NCBI RefSeq assembly: GCF_900166655.1
Contig: NZ_FVZB01000004.1
Coordinates: 26,109 to 90,108, forward strand
Direction of reading: 5' to 3'
DNA length: 64,000 nucleotides
From: Halobacillus hunanensis
GTDB taxonomy: Bacteria; Bacillota; Bacilli; Bacillales; Halobacillaceae
Made by a program: the position numbers and the translations under genes. The notes beneath the pieces are model-generated. The model did no database searches. It saw only the letters and a program-made list of their open reading frames with translations, and had not been told where the DNA came from. Shown here piece after piece: positions 52,896 through 60,755 of the stretch (the stretch's first letter is position 1; each line of letters opens with the position of its first letter).

Positions 52896-52934
52896 GGGGT
52901 AGTACCAACATTTTAACGGAAAACTCACGCTAAG
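52896..52934 (+). repeat. Left terminal inverted repeat of unit B
   Basis: 39 bp beginning GGGGTAGTACCAACATTTTA and ending CACGCTAAG, identical in reverse to 59556-59594. The end CACGCTAAG is like Tn4430. Five bases outside: TAATT. Confidence 0.92.
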
Positions 52935-52993
52935 ACAGTTTTTACCATAAAAAAGCCGGAATTCTTTACGCTAACGAATTCCGGGGGACTGTT

Positions 52994-55930
52994 TCAGATA
53001 TTTAATGGTCTTAATGTATTCGCTTTGGTCAAATTTTTTAAATCAAATGAATATTCTCCTAGGAAATTAATATGTTCCCACCCTAATGGTGAAACATGTC
53101 CAATTAACTCTTCTTTTAAAACACCCTTTTCCCTCATGACCTTTATTGCTTCTGTAAGATATACCGTGTTCCAAACACTTATTGCGTTTATTAAAATGTT
53201 TAATGCACTATTTCGTTGCAGTTGATCTTGTAATGCACGTTCACGCAATTCTCCTCTTTTTCCAAAGAATAATGCTCTGGCTAAAGCATTCATGGCTTCA
53301 CCCTTATTCAATCCTCGCTGAATTCTTCGACGTATTGCTTCATTTGAAATGTAATCTAAGATAAAAATAGTTTTTTCGATTCTCCCCATCTCTCGGAGGG
53401 CCGTTGCAAGGTTGTTCTGTCTCGAATAGGAACCTAGTTTACCTAAAATAAGTGCAGCAGAAACTTTACCTTGACCAACAGATTGTCCCATACGTAACAC
53501 ATCAGCGTAATTTTCTTGAATGACCTTAGTATTAATGCGACCTTTTAATAACGACTCAAGCTTTGGAAATTCATTTGGCTTCCCCATAATATGTAACCGC
53601 GTGTCCGTCAAGTCCCGAAGGCGAGGAGCAAATCGAAAGCCCAAAAGGTGACATAGACCAAACACTTGGTCTGTATACCCAGCTGTATCCGTGTAATGTT
53701 CTTCAATGTTAAGTTCAGATTCATGATGCAGCAGTCCATCGACTACATGAAGTGCATCGCGGGAATTCGTGTTTACGACATTTCCACTAAAGGTTGAAAA
53801 TTGGTCACTTGTAAAACGGTAAAAGGTCGTTCCTTTCCCATGACCGTAGTGGGGATTTGCATCAGCGTAAAGGGAAGGAACTCCTACTTGGACGCGCATA
53901 CCATCTGATGAGGAGGTAGTCCCATCTCCCCAGTAAGATGGCAATAAAAGTTGGTGATGAAAATCAACGAGTGCAGCCTGCGCCTTATTCATAGCATCAT
54001 CATGCATTCTCCATTGAGCGATATTGGCCATTTGATGGTAAGAAATTTTAGGAGTAGCATCGGCCATTTTGGTTAGTCCAATGTTAGTTCCCATACCCAT
54101 GAGTGTTGCCATGAGGATGGATTTCTCATTGCCCTTTGGCGGGTGACCAGAAGATGCGTGGAGAAAGGCTTCATCAAAACCCGTCCAGCTCGCAACCTCT
54201 AAAAGAAGATCGGTTAGTTTGATCTTTGGAAGCATCTTATATAAAGACAAACTAAAGGATTTTGCTTCTTCCGGAGTGTTTTTTTCTAAACGATCAATAT
54301 GAAGTTTCCCTTTTCCAATATTTACTCCTTCTAATTCATGAACATGGTTCGATACCCAGTTCAGGCGTTCAGTAAGTGTTTGTGTTCTTTCACTTATGAA
54401 TTGATCAACTGAAGGACTAACCGCAAGTTTACTATTTTGTAAATCAATCTTCTTCCATTCATCCTTTGAAATTAAATATTCATCAAAGTTTTTATATTGG
54501 CGGCTACCAGTTACGGAGACATCTCCTGATCGAATATGATTACGAAGTTCTGTCAACGCGGCCATTTCATAATAGCGACGGTTAATGGACCCATCCTCAT
54601 CATATACATGTTTTTGCCATCGATTAGAAATAAAATCGAGGGGAGCATCTTCTGGAACTCTTCTCTTTCCAGATTGATTCATTGTACGGATCGTATCTAT
54701 GGCCTCCATCAAGGGTTCTGCTGATTGATTTGATTGAAAATCTAAGGCATTTAATAAAGTGGGTGTATATTTTCGTAAGTATGAGAAACGATTTTCAAGT
54801 AAATCCAAGTAATCATAATCAACGGGCCGTGATAATTTTCTGGCTTCTTCCACAGAAGAAATAATATTCTCCCACGGCATAACTGTTTCCAACGTTTCAA
54901 ATGGATCAAGCCCTTCATCTCGTGCTTTAATTAACGCAGCGCCCAGATCAGCAAAATGAATGACCTTTTCATTGATGGATTTCCCGTGTTGCTTTTGAAG
55001 CTCTTCCTGGGCTTTTCGGCCTTTGGATTGTAGAACCATGATTTGACGATCATGAATTTCAATGGCTTGGTCAATTAATTCTTGGCTTAGATATAGGAGG
55101 TATGCGACAAGGATGGCATAACGTTTTGATTCCTTAAATCGTCGAAATGAATGAGGCTCATATCTTGCTCCCATACGGGATAGTTGGAGTAGGCGGTTAG
55201 GATGGATTTCTTTAGTATTAGAAGAAAGATTGATCTCCCGAACATACTCCAAGCGTTTAATAGCATCCAAAAAGGCGTCTGGAGAGGATTGCCCAGGTTT
55301 TTCTCTTAACCATGACAGAGGTGTTCTTCTCTGTTCATCAGAAGGTTCTGTTAATGTATCAAGCTGTTGTTTTTGGTTTGAAGTCAGAGATTCTGTTAAT
55401 CGTTGGTAAACTTTCTTCTCCGCCCTTCGCCGGATTTCCCATACCAACCTTTCAACAGTTGTCATAGCTGGTAGAATGATTTTTTGCTTTCTCATTTCAT
55501 CGATAGCTATCTTAATTAAATGGAGGGATTGATTGTTTTCCATGGCAAAAGGGAGCAAATAACGTGATAACTGTCGGTAGTTGCTCATTGAAAAGAAAGT
55601 ATATCCATAAAACTTTCTGATTTCTTCCAAATGTTCATACTTGGTTTGTTCCCGTCCTGCATAATATTGAAATTCCTGTGCGTTCACATGGATTTGGTCT
55701 GCAATATAGTTTAAAACAGCATTTGGAATAGGGTTCGCATCAGATAAGGTCCAGCCCGGAAAGCGCAGAAGGCAAAGTTGAATAGCGAATCCTAAACGAT
55801 TATGATCCCTTCTGCGACGTTTAATAAGATTAATGTCTTGTGGAGAAAGGGTATAGTAACTCGCTAATTCCCACTTACTAATATCGGATGGGATTTTCAT
55901 AAACTGTATCCTTTGTTCTGATGTTAACAA
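52994..55930 (-). CDS. tnpA: Tn4430-like Tn3-family transposase
   Basis: The 978-residue protein is full length for the family (Tn4430 TnpA about 987). It has the DNA-binding N-terminus ('MLTSEQRIQFMKIPSDISKW') and the DDE domain: first D in 'WGDGTTSSSDGMRVQVGVPS', second D in 'HYTDTAGYTDQVFGLCHLLG', and E in 'FFGKRGELRERALQDQLQRN'. It would cut and join the 39-bp ends in replicative transposition. It lies just inside the left repeat of unit B and downstream of tnpI. It is the only complete transposase in the window and could also serve unit A in trans. Confidence 0.95.
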   Translation of the reverse strand: MLTSEQRIQFMKIPSDISKWELASYYTLSPQDINLIKRRRRDHNRLGFAIQLCLLRFPGWTLSDANPIPNAVLNYIADQIHVNAQEFQYYAGREQTKYEHLEEIRKFYGYTFFSMSNYRQLSRYLLPFAMENNQSLHLIKIAIDEMRKQKIILPAMTTVERLVWEIRRRAEKKVYQRLTESLTSNQKQQLDTLTEPSDEQRRTPLSWLREKPGQSSPDAFLDAIKRLEYVREINLSSNTKEIHPNRLLQLSRMGARYEPHSFRRFKESKRYAILVAYLLYLSQELIDQAIEIHDRQIMVLQSKGRKAQEELQKQHGKSINEKVIHFADLGAALIKARDEGLDPFETLETVMPWENIISSVEEARKLSRPVDYDYLDLLENRFSYLRKYTPTLLNALDFQSNQSAEPLMEAIDTIRTMNQSGKRRVPEDAPLDFISNRWQKHVYDEDGSINRRYYEMAALTELRNHIRSGDVSVTGSRQYKNFDEYLISKDEWKKIDLQNSKLAVSPSVDQFISERTQTLTERLNWVSNHVHELEGVNIGKGKLHIDRLEKNTPEEAKSFSLSLYKMLPKIKLTDLLLEVASWTGFDEAFLHASSGHPPKGNEKSILMATLMGMGTNIGLTKMADATPKISYHQMANIAQWRMHDDAMNKAQAALVDFHHQLLLPSYWGDGTTSSSDGMRVQVGVPSLYADANPHYGHGKGTTFYRFTSDQFSTFSGNVVNTNSRDALHVVDGLLHHESELNIEEHYTDTAGYTDQVFGLCHLLGFRFAPRLRDLTDTRLHIMGKPNEFPKLESLLKGRINTKVIQENYADVLRMGQSVGQGKVSAALILGKLGSYSRQNNLATALREMGRIEKTIFILDYISNEAIRRRIQRGLNKGEAMNALARALFFGKRGELRERALQDQLQRNSALNILINAISVWNTVYLTEAIKVMREKGVLKEELIGHVSPLGWEHINFLGEYSFDLKNLTKANTLRPLNI

Positions 55931-55977
55931 TTCCTCTTTCCCTTAAATACAAAAGTATTACTCCTCTCTCTTATTTA

Positions 55978-56817
55978 TTAACCGGAGGAATTAATGTAGA
56001 TATTTTCCACAGCTTTTTCTTTATCCTGGGCGGTGGGCTGACTGTAACGGAGGACCATGTCAGCCGATTGATGACCGGACAATGACTGAATGACAGAAAT
56101 GTCTTCACCCGCACGTACAAGACCTGTGATAAACGTATGACGTAAAGCATGAGGGTGGACTTTGTACTTTCCAAGAACGGTTTGAACACTTCGAATACTG
56201 ATTCGTTTCACCCGGCTTGATAAAAATAAGGCTGGTTGATTGTCGCCCCTTTGATCAAGATAATCTGTAAGCGCACGACGCACCTCCACGTTTAAGGGGA
56301 TAATTCTCTCCCGATTACCTTTTCCAATAACCCGGACCTCACCTTTTCGTTCACTTTTCTGAATATCATCTCTGTTGAGGGAAACGAGTTCCCGGACCCG
56401 TACTCCTGTATAAAGAAGCATAAGGATAATAGCGTAGTCGCGTTTGTTACCGTCACGATCTACTTCACGAACTAATCGATTTCGCTCAATGCGATCTAAT
56501 CCCTTAGGAGCTTGCTTTTTAAGGTCAGCCATTTTAACAACACGTATATCCTGAACAGCTTTGGCATTGCCTGTCCATCTTGCAAAAGGTTTAATGGCAT
56601 TCCAAATTTTATTAACAGTTGCGGCACTTTTCCGTTTAGCCGTCAGATAATCAATGTACTGTTGCACATCAGATCTTGAAAAATCTTCTAAGTTTGTGCC
56701 CGTTCCTTCTAACCAATGGTTAAATTGCTCTAATGCATGTATATATGTGTCACAAGTTGATTCTGACTTCCCCTTTAAACCTTCTTCTCTGAACACTTCT
56801 AATACTGATTTCGTCAT
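55978..56817 (-). CDS. tnpI: TnpI-like tyrosine recombinase
   Basis: I start at the ATG at 56817, which follows AAAGGGGAG; this gives 279 residues, close to the 284 of Tn4430 TnpI. An N-terminal SAM-like core-binding domain ('TCDTYIHALEQFNHWLEGTG') is followed by the catalytic domain: R in 'LLYTGVRVRELVSLNRDDI', K in 'VRVIGKGNRERIIPL', H-x-x-R in 'VHPHALRHTFITGLVRAG', and 'LSGHQSADMVLRYSQPT' with the Tyr nucleophile. It resolves cointegrates at the internal resolution site just upstream. It is 47 bases before tnpA on the same strand. Confidence 0.93.
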   Translation of the reverse strand: MTKSVLEVFREEGLKGKSESTCDTYIHALEQFNHWLEGTGTNLEDFSRSDVQQYIDYLTAKRKSAATVNKIWNAIKPFARWTGNAKAVQDIRVVKMADLKKQAPKGLDRIERNRLVREVDRDGNKRDYAIILMLLYTGVRVRELVSLNRDDIQKSERKGEVRVIGKGNRERIIPLNVEVRRALTDYLDQRGDNQPALFLSSRVKRISIRSVQTVLGKYKVHPHALRHTFITGLVRAGEDISVIQSLSGHQSADMVLRYSQPTAQDKEKAVENIYINSSG

Positions 56818-56928
56818 TGGACTCCCCTTTAATACACCATCACATAATTCTACGCTAAAATTTCCGGCCATTAATCTTTGATTATACACCGGTAACACAT
56901 GATTGATTCGTTTCGACTTTAGCTCATT

Positions 56929-56969
56929 TTATCATAGAATTATTGTTCTATGTCATAATTCTATGATAA
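56929..56969. promoter_or_regulatory. TnpI internal resolution site (core)
   Basis: Perfect 15-base inverted arms TTATCATAGAATTAT (56929-56943) and ATAATTCTATGATAA (56955-56969) enclose TGTTCTATGTC, about 110 bases upstream of tnpI. The layout is that of the IR1-IR2 recombination core in Tn4430. Confidence 0.75.
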
Positions 56970-57102
56970 GTATATAAAAAATCCGATACTTCTATTTTGG
57001 AACAGACATATCAAATCGTGATACATAATTATAATTTTTTTGGATAGGCTTGTACTAAGGCTTCATAAAGATAAGACTAGGAAAAAGGATGGTGCATCAT
57101 TA

Positions 57103-57567
57103 ATGAAGCGTTTACTTACAACAGTTATTGTTCTTCTATGTTTATTCACTGGGGTCGCGTTTGCTTCTGCTCAATCTCAAAACTCTAATAACCACGATTC
57201 AAAAGGAACGGAACAAGCAACAGATCAACTTATGCTGAAGCTTTTTAATGAACATATTGACAAAGCAGTCGCCAATTATTATAAGGATGACTCAATAAGT
57301 TTTCAGTATAACTGGTGGGATGAAGGTTATGATGTCGTTGAAGTAGATCAGAGTGAAAAAGGTCATGTCCTAAAGAGTCCATATGAGGTGACATTTACTG
57401 TTGAACCTATCAAAACAAAACATGACAAACAAACGAATACTACAACCCTCGGTCCAAAATTAGGGGGGACAGATAAAATAACCTTCGGTGTGGTACCGGG
57501 AGACGTAGCAAAAGGAATTAAAGTAAAAATGTTAAATTATGAGCATCATGACTCAAACGAAAACTAA
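57103..57567 (+). CDS. DUF3888-like secreted protein (154 aa)
   Basis: I use the ATG at 57103, where a signal peptide begins ('MKRLLTTVIVLLCLFTGVAF', then 'ASAQSQ' as cleavage region). The mature part contains 'QLMLKLFNEHIDKAVANYYK' and 'VLKSPYEVTFTVEPIKTKHD', which fits the DUF3888 family of Bacillaceae exported proteins. It is the first passenger of unit B and ends at a terminator (57597-57637). Function unknown. Confidence 0.7.
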   Translation: MKRLLTTVIVLLCLFTGVAFASAQSQNSNNHDSKGTEQATDQLMLKLFNEHIDKAVANYYKDDSISFQYNWWDEGYDVVEVDQSEKGHVLKSPYEVTFTVEPIKTKHDKQTNTTTLGPKLGGTDKITFGVVPGDVAKGIKVKMLNYEHHDSNEN

Positions 57568-57596
57568 ATTAAAGATACTATGTACATTAAACTGTA

Positions 57597-57637
57597 ACCC
57601 GAGAAAGGCTAAAACATAGAGCCTTTCTCGGGTTTTT
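57597..57637 (+). terminator. Terminator after the DUF3888-like gene
   Basis: AACCCGAGAAAGGCT and AGCCTTTCTCGGGTT, 15-bp arms (with a short extension), followed by TTTG. Confidence 0.8.
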
Positions 57638-57793
57638 GTTACTCTTAACGCTGAAACACCTAACAAATACCCTAATACAATGGGTTTATACAGAGTGCAA
57701 AAACAATTCGAAATTCTTATGACGATTGAGTCCAAGAAAGGTTTTCAGTATAATTTGGGTATAAAATACAGTTTGGGAAGAAAGGGGTAATGA

Positions 57794-58423
57794 ATGAAAA
57801 AATATCTATTGTTAGTCATCCCAATTTTCTTTTACAGAGAACTTTTTAGATATTTTAATTTAGAGGCACTGATTAATTTAATAATTGTTATGATTTGCTT
57901 GACCTTTCTTTTTAAACGCACAGCTCTTAGAAATGTTCTTGATTTGTTCATTGCGATTTGTTTCACAATATATTTTTGTATATTGTACTCGAAGACTGTT
58001 GAACTGAAAGGGATCGTTATAGGGTTTTCTCATAGTTTTTCTTTTGAAAACGCAAAAAATGTTTTTGATACAGTTAACTTAATTCCCATCAAGGGCATTT
58101 TTGAAGTAATTACACAAAATATTTCAAATCTAAATGTTTTGTATCAGGTATTTGGAAACACAATCATGCTTGCCCCTTTTGCATTTGCTTTACTCTATTT
58201 TGAATGGACTAAAAGTTATAAGCAGGCGATTTGGTATACTTTGCTTTGTACAGTGGGTATTGAATTTATACAATTCGTATTAAGTTTATATTATAGTGTG
58301 TTTGAAATTGGTTTGAGAAGAAGCATAGATATTGACGATGTAATTTTAAACACTATAGGCGCTGGTATAGGAATAGGGGGTTACTACCTTTGGTCAATAA
58401 TAGAGACTCAATTTAAAAGATGA
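57794..58423 (+). CDS. VanZ-family membrane protein
   Basis: The 209-residue protein has five or more membrane segments and the VanZ pattern: 'VNLIPIKGIFEVITQNISNL', 'GNTIMLAPFAFALLYF', 'GIEFIQFVLSLY' and 'RSIDIDDVILNTIGAGIGIG'. VanZ proteins raise tolerance to glycopeptides, mainly teicoplanin, in some hosts; here the role is unknown. Second passenger of unit B. Confidence 0.85.
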   Translation: MKKYLLLVIPIFFYRELFRYFNLEALINLIIVMICLTFLFKRTALRNVLDLFIAICFTIYFCILYSKTVELKGIVIGFSHSFSFENAKNVFDTVNLIPIKGIFEVITQNISNLNVLYQVFGNTIMLAPFAFALLYFEWTKSYKQAIWYTLLCTVGIEFIQFVLSLYYSVFEIGLRRSIDIDDVILNTIGAGIGIGGYYLWSIIETQFKR

Positions 58424-58446
58424 ATGTCTGATATTCCTGTTTCTAT

Positions 58447-58490
58447 AAAAAGATGCCCCTCCACTTATTTGTGGAAGAGCATCTTTTTAT
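58447..58490. terminator. Bidirectional terminator after vanZ-like gene
   Basis: AAAAGATGC...GCATCTTTTT with an inner CCTCCAC...GTGGAAG stem. Confidence 0.7.
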
Positions 58491-58498
58491 AGAAGGGA

Positions 58499-59071
58499 TC
58501 AGTCAAACCCTTCAGCATAAAAACTCGCTTGGTATGGAGCAGCATTGTACGTTGTAATATAAAATTCGGCTTCATCGTCACTACCATCTACTTGGTTAGT
58601 TATGCCAGACCACGTTACAGTAGAGGCTTGAGATACTCTAATCGGGTCACCAACGATTTCATCAAAATTACCTTGGCCATCGTATTCTCTTAATTGTACA
58701 GTGAAATTATTATTCACACCAGTGAACTCTATCTTGAAGTTTCCACCGCCGGATTCCCAATTATCACCTGCACCTACTGGCGTATAATAAAATGTATCAT
58801 CTCCAGTATAAGCGTATCCCTTAAACTTTCCTCTAGATTGCCATCCACCTGGATCATAAATATAAAACGAACTCATTTCTAATGGACCTGGTGTCACTTT
58901 TACATTTTCGACGCCGATAGGATCATTTGTTGATGAATTCACTTCTGGACTTGCTACCCCACCCTTTTCTGGTGATGTCATTCCTGCTACTTCAGCATGA
59001 GAAACTCCCGGTGCCAGAAGGGATGCAGCCAAAGCTAACGATGCAAAAGGTAAACCAATTTTTTTAAACAT
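58499..59071 (-). CDS. Secreted protein of unknown function (190 aa)
   Basis: A signal peptide ('GLPFASLALAASLLAPGVSH', cleavage after AEA-like 'SHA') is followed by a short linker and a beta-rich domain with many aromatic residues and glycines ('YDPGGWQSRGKFKGYAYTGD', 'FTVQLREYDGQGNFDEIVGD'). The domain ends 'YQASFYAEGFD'. The pattern is like small secreted beta-sandwich proteins of Bacilli. Third passenger of unit B, next to the miniature element. Not recognised. Confidence 0.7.
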   Translation of the reverse strand: MFKKIGLPFASLALAASLLAPGVSHAEVAGMTSPEKGGVASPEVNSSTNDPIGVENVKVTPGPLEMSSFYIYDPGGWQSRGKFKGYAYTGDDTFYYTPVGAGDNWESGGGNFKIEFTGVNNNFTVQLREYDGQGNFDEIVGDPIRVSQASTVTWSGITNQVDGSDDEAEFYITTYNAAPYQASFYAEGFD

Positions 59072-59123
59072 CGATTACTCTCCTCCCTGATTTTAAAAGT
59101 TACCTATGTAGATTCTTGATGTA

Positions 59124-59362
59124 GGGGTCCAGACAGCAAAACGCGGTAAACGTACGTTAAGAGTTGTGTTGCATTAGTTTTTCTTATATTTTAATTAAAT
59201 TGTGTTGCGTAAAAGGGATAAATAATGCTTTTACAACTATCTAATACAACACAATTATATTTATGTTGTATAGAGCGAACAAAACTCAAGACATAGAAAA
59301 AGCCTAAGCGATAAGGTTTTTATCCTTAGCGTACGCTATCCGCGTTTTGCTGGCGGTACCCC
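59124..59362. mobile_element. 239-bp Tn3-derived miniature element (TIME) with ATGTA duplication
   Basis: 38-bp ends GGGGTCCAGACAGC... (59124-59161) and, inverted, GGGGTACCGCCAGC... (59325-59362) match at about 31 of 38 positions, both ending in ACG(T/C)TAAG. ATGTA is present at 59119-59123 and again at 59363-59367. There is no coding sequence. The interior has TnpI-site-like words (AATTGTGTTG at about 59202-59211 and CAACACAATT at about 59252-59261). Confidence 0.82.
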
Positions 59363-59555
59363 ATGTAGAAAAGAACCCCCCTCCCATTTTTTGGTATATA
59401 ACTTAACTTCGACATTAAATTGTCATTGTCCTGCAAATAAATTGAAATAATCTTAATATTTAGTTTACTTTTTGTCATAATATACAGATCAATTTGGTAA
59501 TAAACATCATAACGAATCCAAAGTCCAAATCATAGAATTAAATGGTAAAAACTGT

Positions 59556-59594
59556 CTTAGCGTGAGTTTTCCGTTAAAATGTTGGTACTACCCC
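59556..59594 (-). repeat. Right terminal inverted repeat of unit B
   Basis: Exact inverted copy of 52896-52934. Followed by TTGTA, the duplication shared with the left end of unit A. Confidence 0.92.
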
Positions 59595-59599
59595 TTGTA

Positions 59600-60196
59600 G
59601 GAAGATTTAAATGGTGGGGGGTTTTAGTAGCCTTCATTTTTGGTATCGCTATAGGATATATCGATGTGATCGGTCAATTTCTAAGTTTGTCCCGTACCTT
59701 TGTGTTCTTCCCAATCTTTTTATTAGGATTTTGTTTACAAAGGGAGCATTTTAACAAAATACGAAATCAGGTGCGGTGGAAGTGGGTTGGAGTCATCTTA
59801 CTTCTGACCATATTAACAGCCTTTTACTTTGTCTTTCCTAAAGAAGGTATACAGTGGCTGTTTGGATCTTATTCATTTGAAAGTATGGGAGTAAGTGGTT
59901 GGGAAGCTGGAGCTATTCGATTAATACAATATGGACTAACTATTGCCGCAACCATCGGTTTTTTAGCACTGGTCCCCAACCAACCATTTAAATTAACCGT
60001 TATAGGGGCAAGAACAATGTACGTGTACTTACTTCACGGGTTTGTTATCCAGACGGTTAAGGCTTTCATTCCTCATAAGCAACTAGATCTATTATCTAGT
60101 AACTTGCTATTATTATTTGTAGCATCTATAGGAATTTGCTTATTTTTTGGCCATCAGGGAACAAAGCGACTAACACGTCCTATTATTTTAAATTAG
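59600..60196 (+). pseudogene. 3' part of the interrupted acyltransferase_3 gene
   Basis: Starting directly after the TTGTA repeat, the frame reads 'GRFKWWGVLVAFIFGIAIGY' and continues with five or six membrane segments ('FPIFLLGFCLQREHFNK', 'GARTMYVYLLHGFVIQT'). It ends normally at 60196. It is in frame with 43891-44274. The ATG at 59579 lies in the transposon end and would only give a truncated product without the catalytic His. Confidence 0.88.
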
Positions 60197-60248
60197 TCGG
60201 TTTAGAACAGCATTTTGTTTGGATCATCATATCATGTATAGATCAAAT

Positions 60249-60278
60249 TAAAGGGATGGCTTAGCAGCCATCCCTTTA
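60249..60278 (+). terminator. Terminator after the acyltransferase gene
   Basis: AAAGGGATGGC and GCCATCCCTTT around TTAGCA. Confidence 0.7.
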
Positions 60279-60405
60279 TGTCCTAGAATGGAATGGGGGT
60301 AGAATCCATTCCGTGTACATAATACCACATTAACATTTGTTCATATATAGATGCCATGTGACAACTTCTTAACTATTTAACATCTAACCATTTTGTTTGT
60401 AAGAT

Positions 60406-60729
60406 CTAGTCCTTCAGATGACTCGTATTAGATTTTGGTACTAACACAATGTTTTTCTTAGCTTCGTCCACATAAACGGACAGGAACCGTATTTTCTTTC
60501 GATTTAATTTTCCAATGGCTTCAGCGGGTATAAAGATACTACCTTTTCTGCCAATGACACAAACCATATCAGTTTCACTTACCTCTTCCTGTATGATAAG
60601 ATTGCTTTCTTGAAAACGTAAGCTAACACTGTGTCCTTGAATCCAGTTAAACTTGTCCCTCCATTTACGGGGGATATAGAAACGTTTAGAGGGCTTGACT
60701 TCAAATGTTTTGCCAATCGGTCGTAACAT
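60406..60729 (-). CDS. AbrB/SpoVT-like double-psi/swapped-hairpin protein (107 aa)
   Basis: The ATG at 60729 is seven bases after GGAGGTG. The protein has two similar halves: 'VKPSKRFYIPRKWRDKFNWI' and 'VIGRKGSIFIPAEAIGKLNR', each like the AbrB beta-alpha-beta DNA-binding unit. A transcription factor or an adaptor is possible. It lies 27 bases after the GH13 gene on the same strand and is probably cotranscribed. Confidence 0.5.
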   Translation of the reverse strand: MLRPIGKTFEVKPSKRFYIPRKWRDKFNWIQGHSVSLRFQESNLIIQEEVSETDMVCVIGRKGSIFIPAEAIGKLNRKKIRFLSVYVDEAKKNIVLVPKSNTSHLKD

Positions 60730-60755
60730 GAGCATCACCTCCATAAGCAGTAAAC

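Larger units (their letters stand above)
44275..59594. mobile_element. 15.3-kb pseudo-compound Tn3-family transposon carrying a RiPP operon
   Basis: The insertion is bordered by TTGTA at 44270-44274 and 59595-59599, the 5-bp duplication typical of Tn3-family transposons. The disrupted host gene is restored in frame by removing it. Inside are unit A (44275-51453) and unit B (52896-59594), each with its own pair of terminal repeats, and a 1.4-kb segment between. The bases at the inner ends (TTACT after A, TAATT before B) match neither each other nor TTGTA. The simplest reading is that A and B once stood at nearby sites in another molecule and then moved together using the left end of A and the right end of B. 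Confidence 0.85.

Noticed and set aside
57040..57102. N-terminal extension of the DUF3888-like gene
   Set aside because: A signal peptide begins at 57103 and the extension is highly basic with no ribosome site.
52896..59594. Unit B as a simple, independent insertion
   Set aside because: Flanks TAATT and TTGTA do not match.
59579..60196. Acyltransferase 3' part as an intact small gene starting at 59579
   Set aside because: The start codon lies in the transposon terminal repeat, and the catalytic N-terminal half is at 43891-44274.
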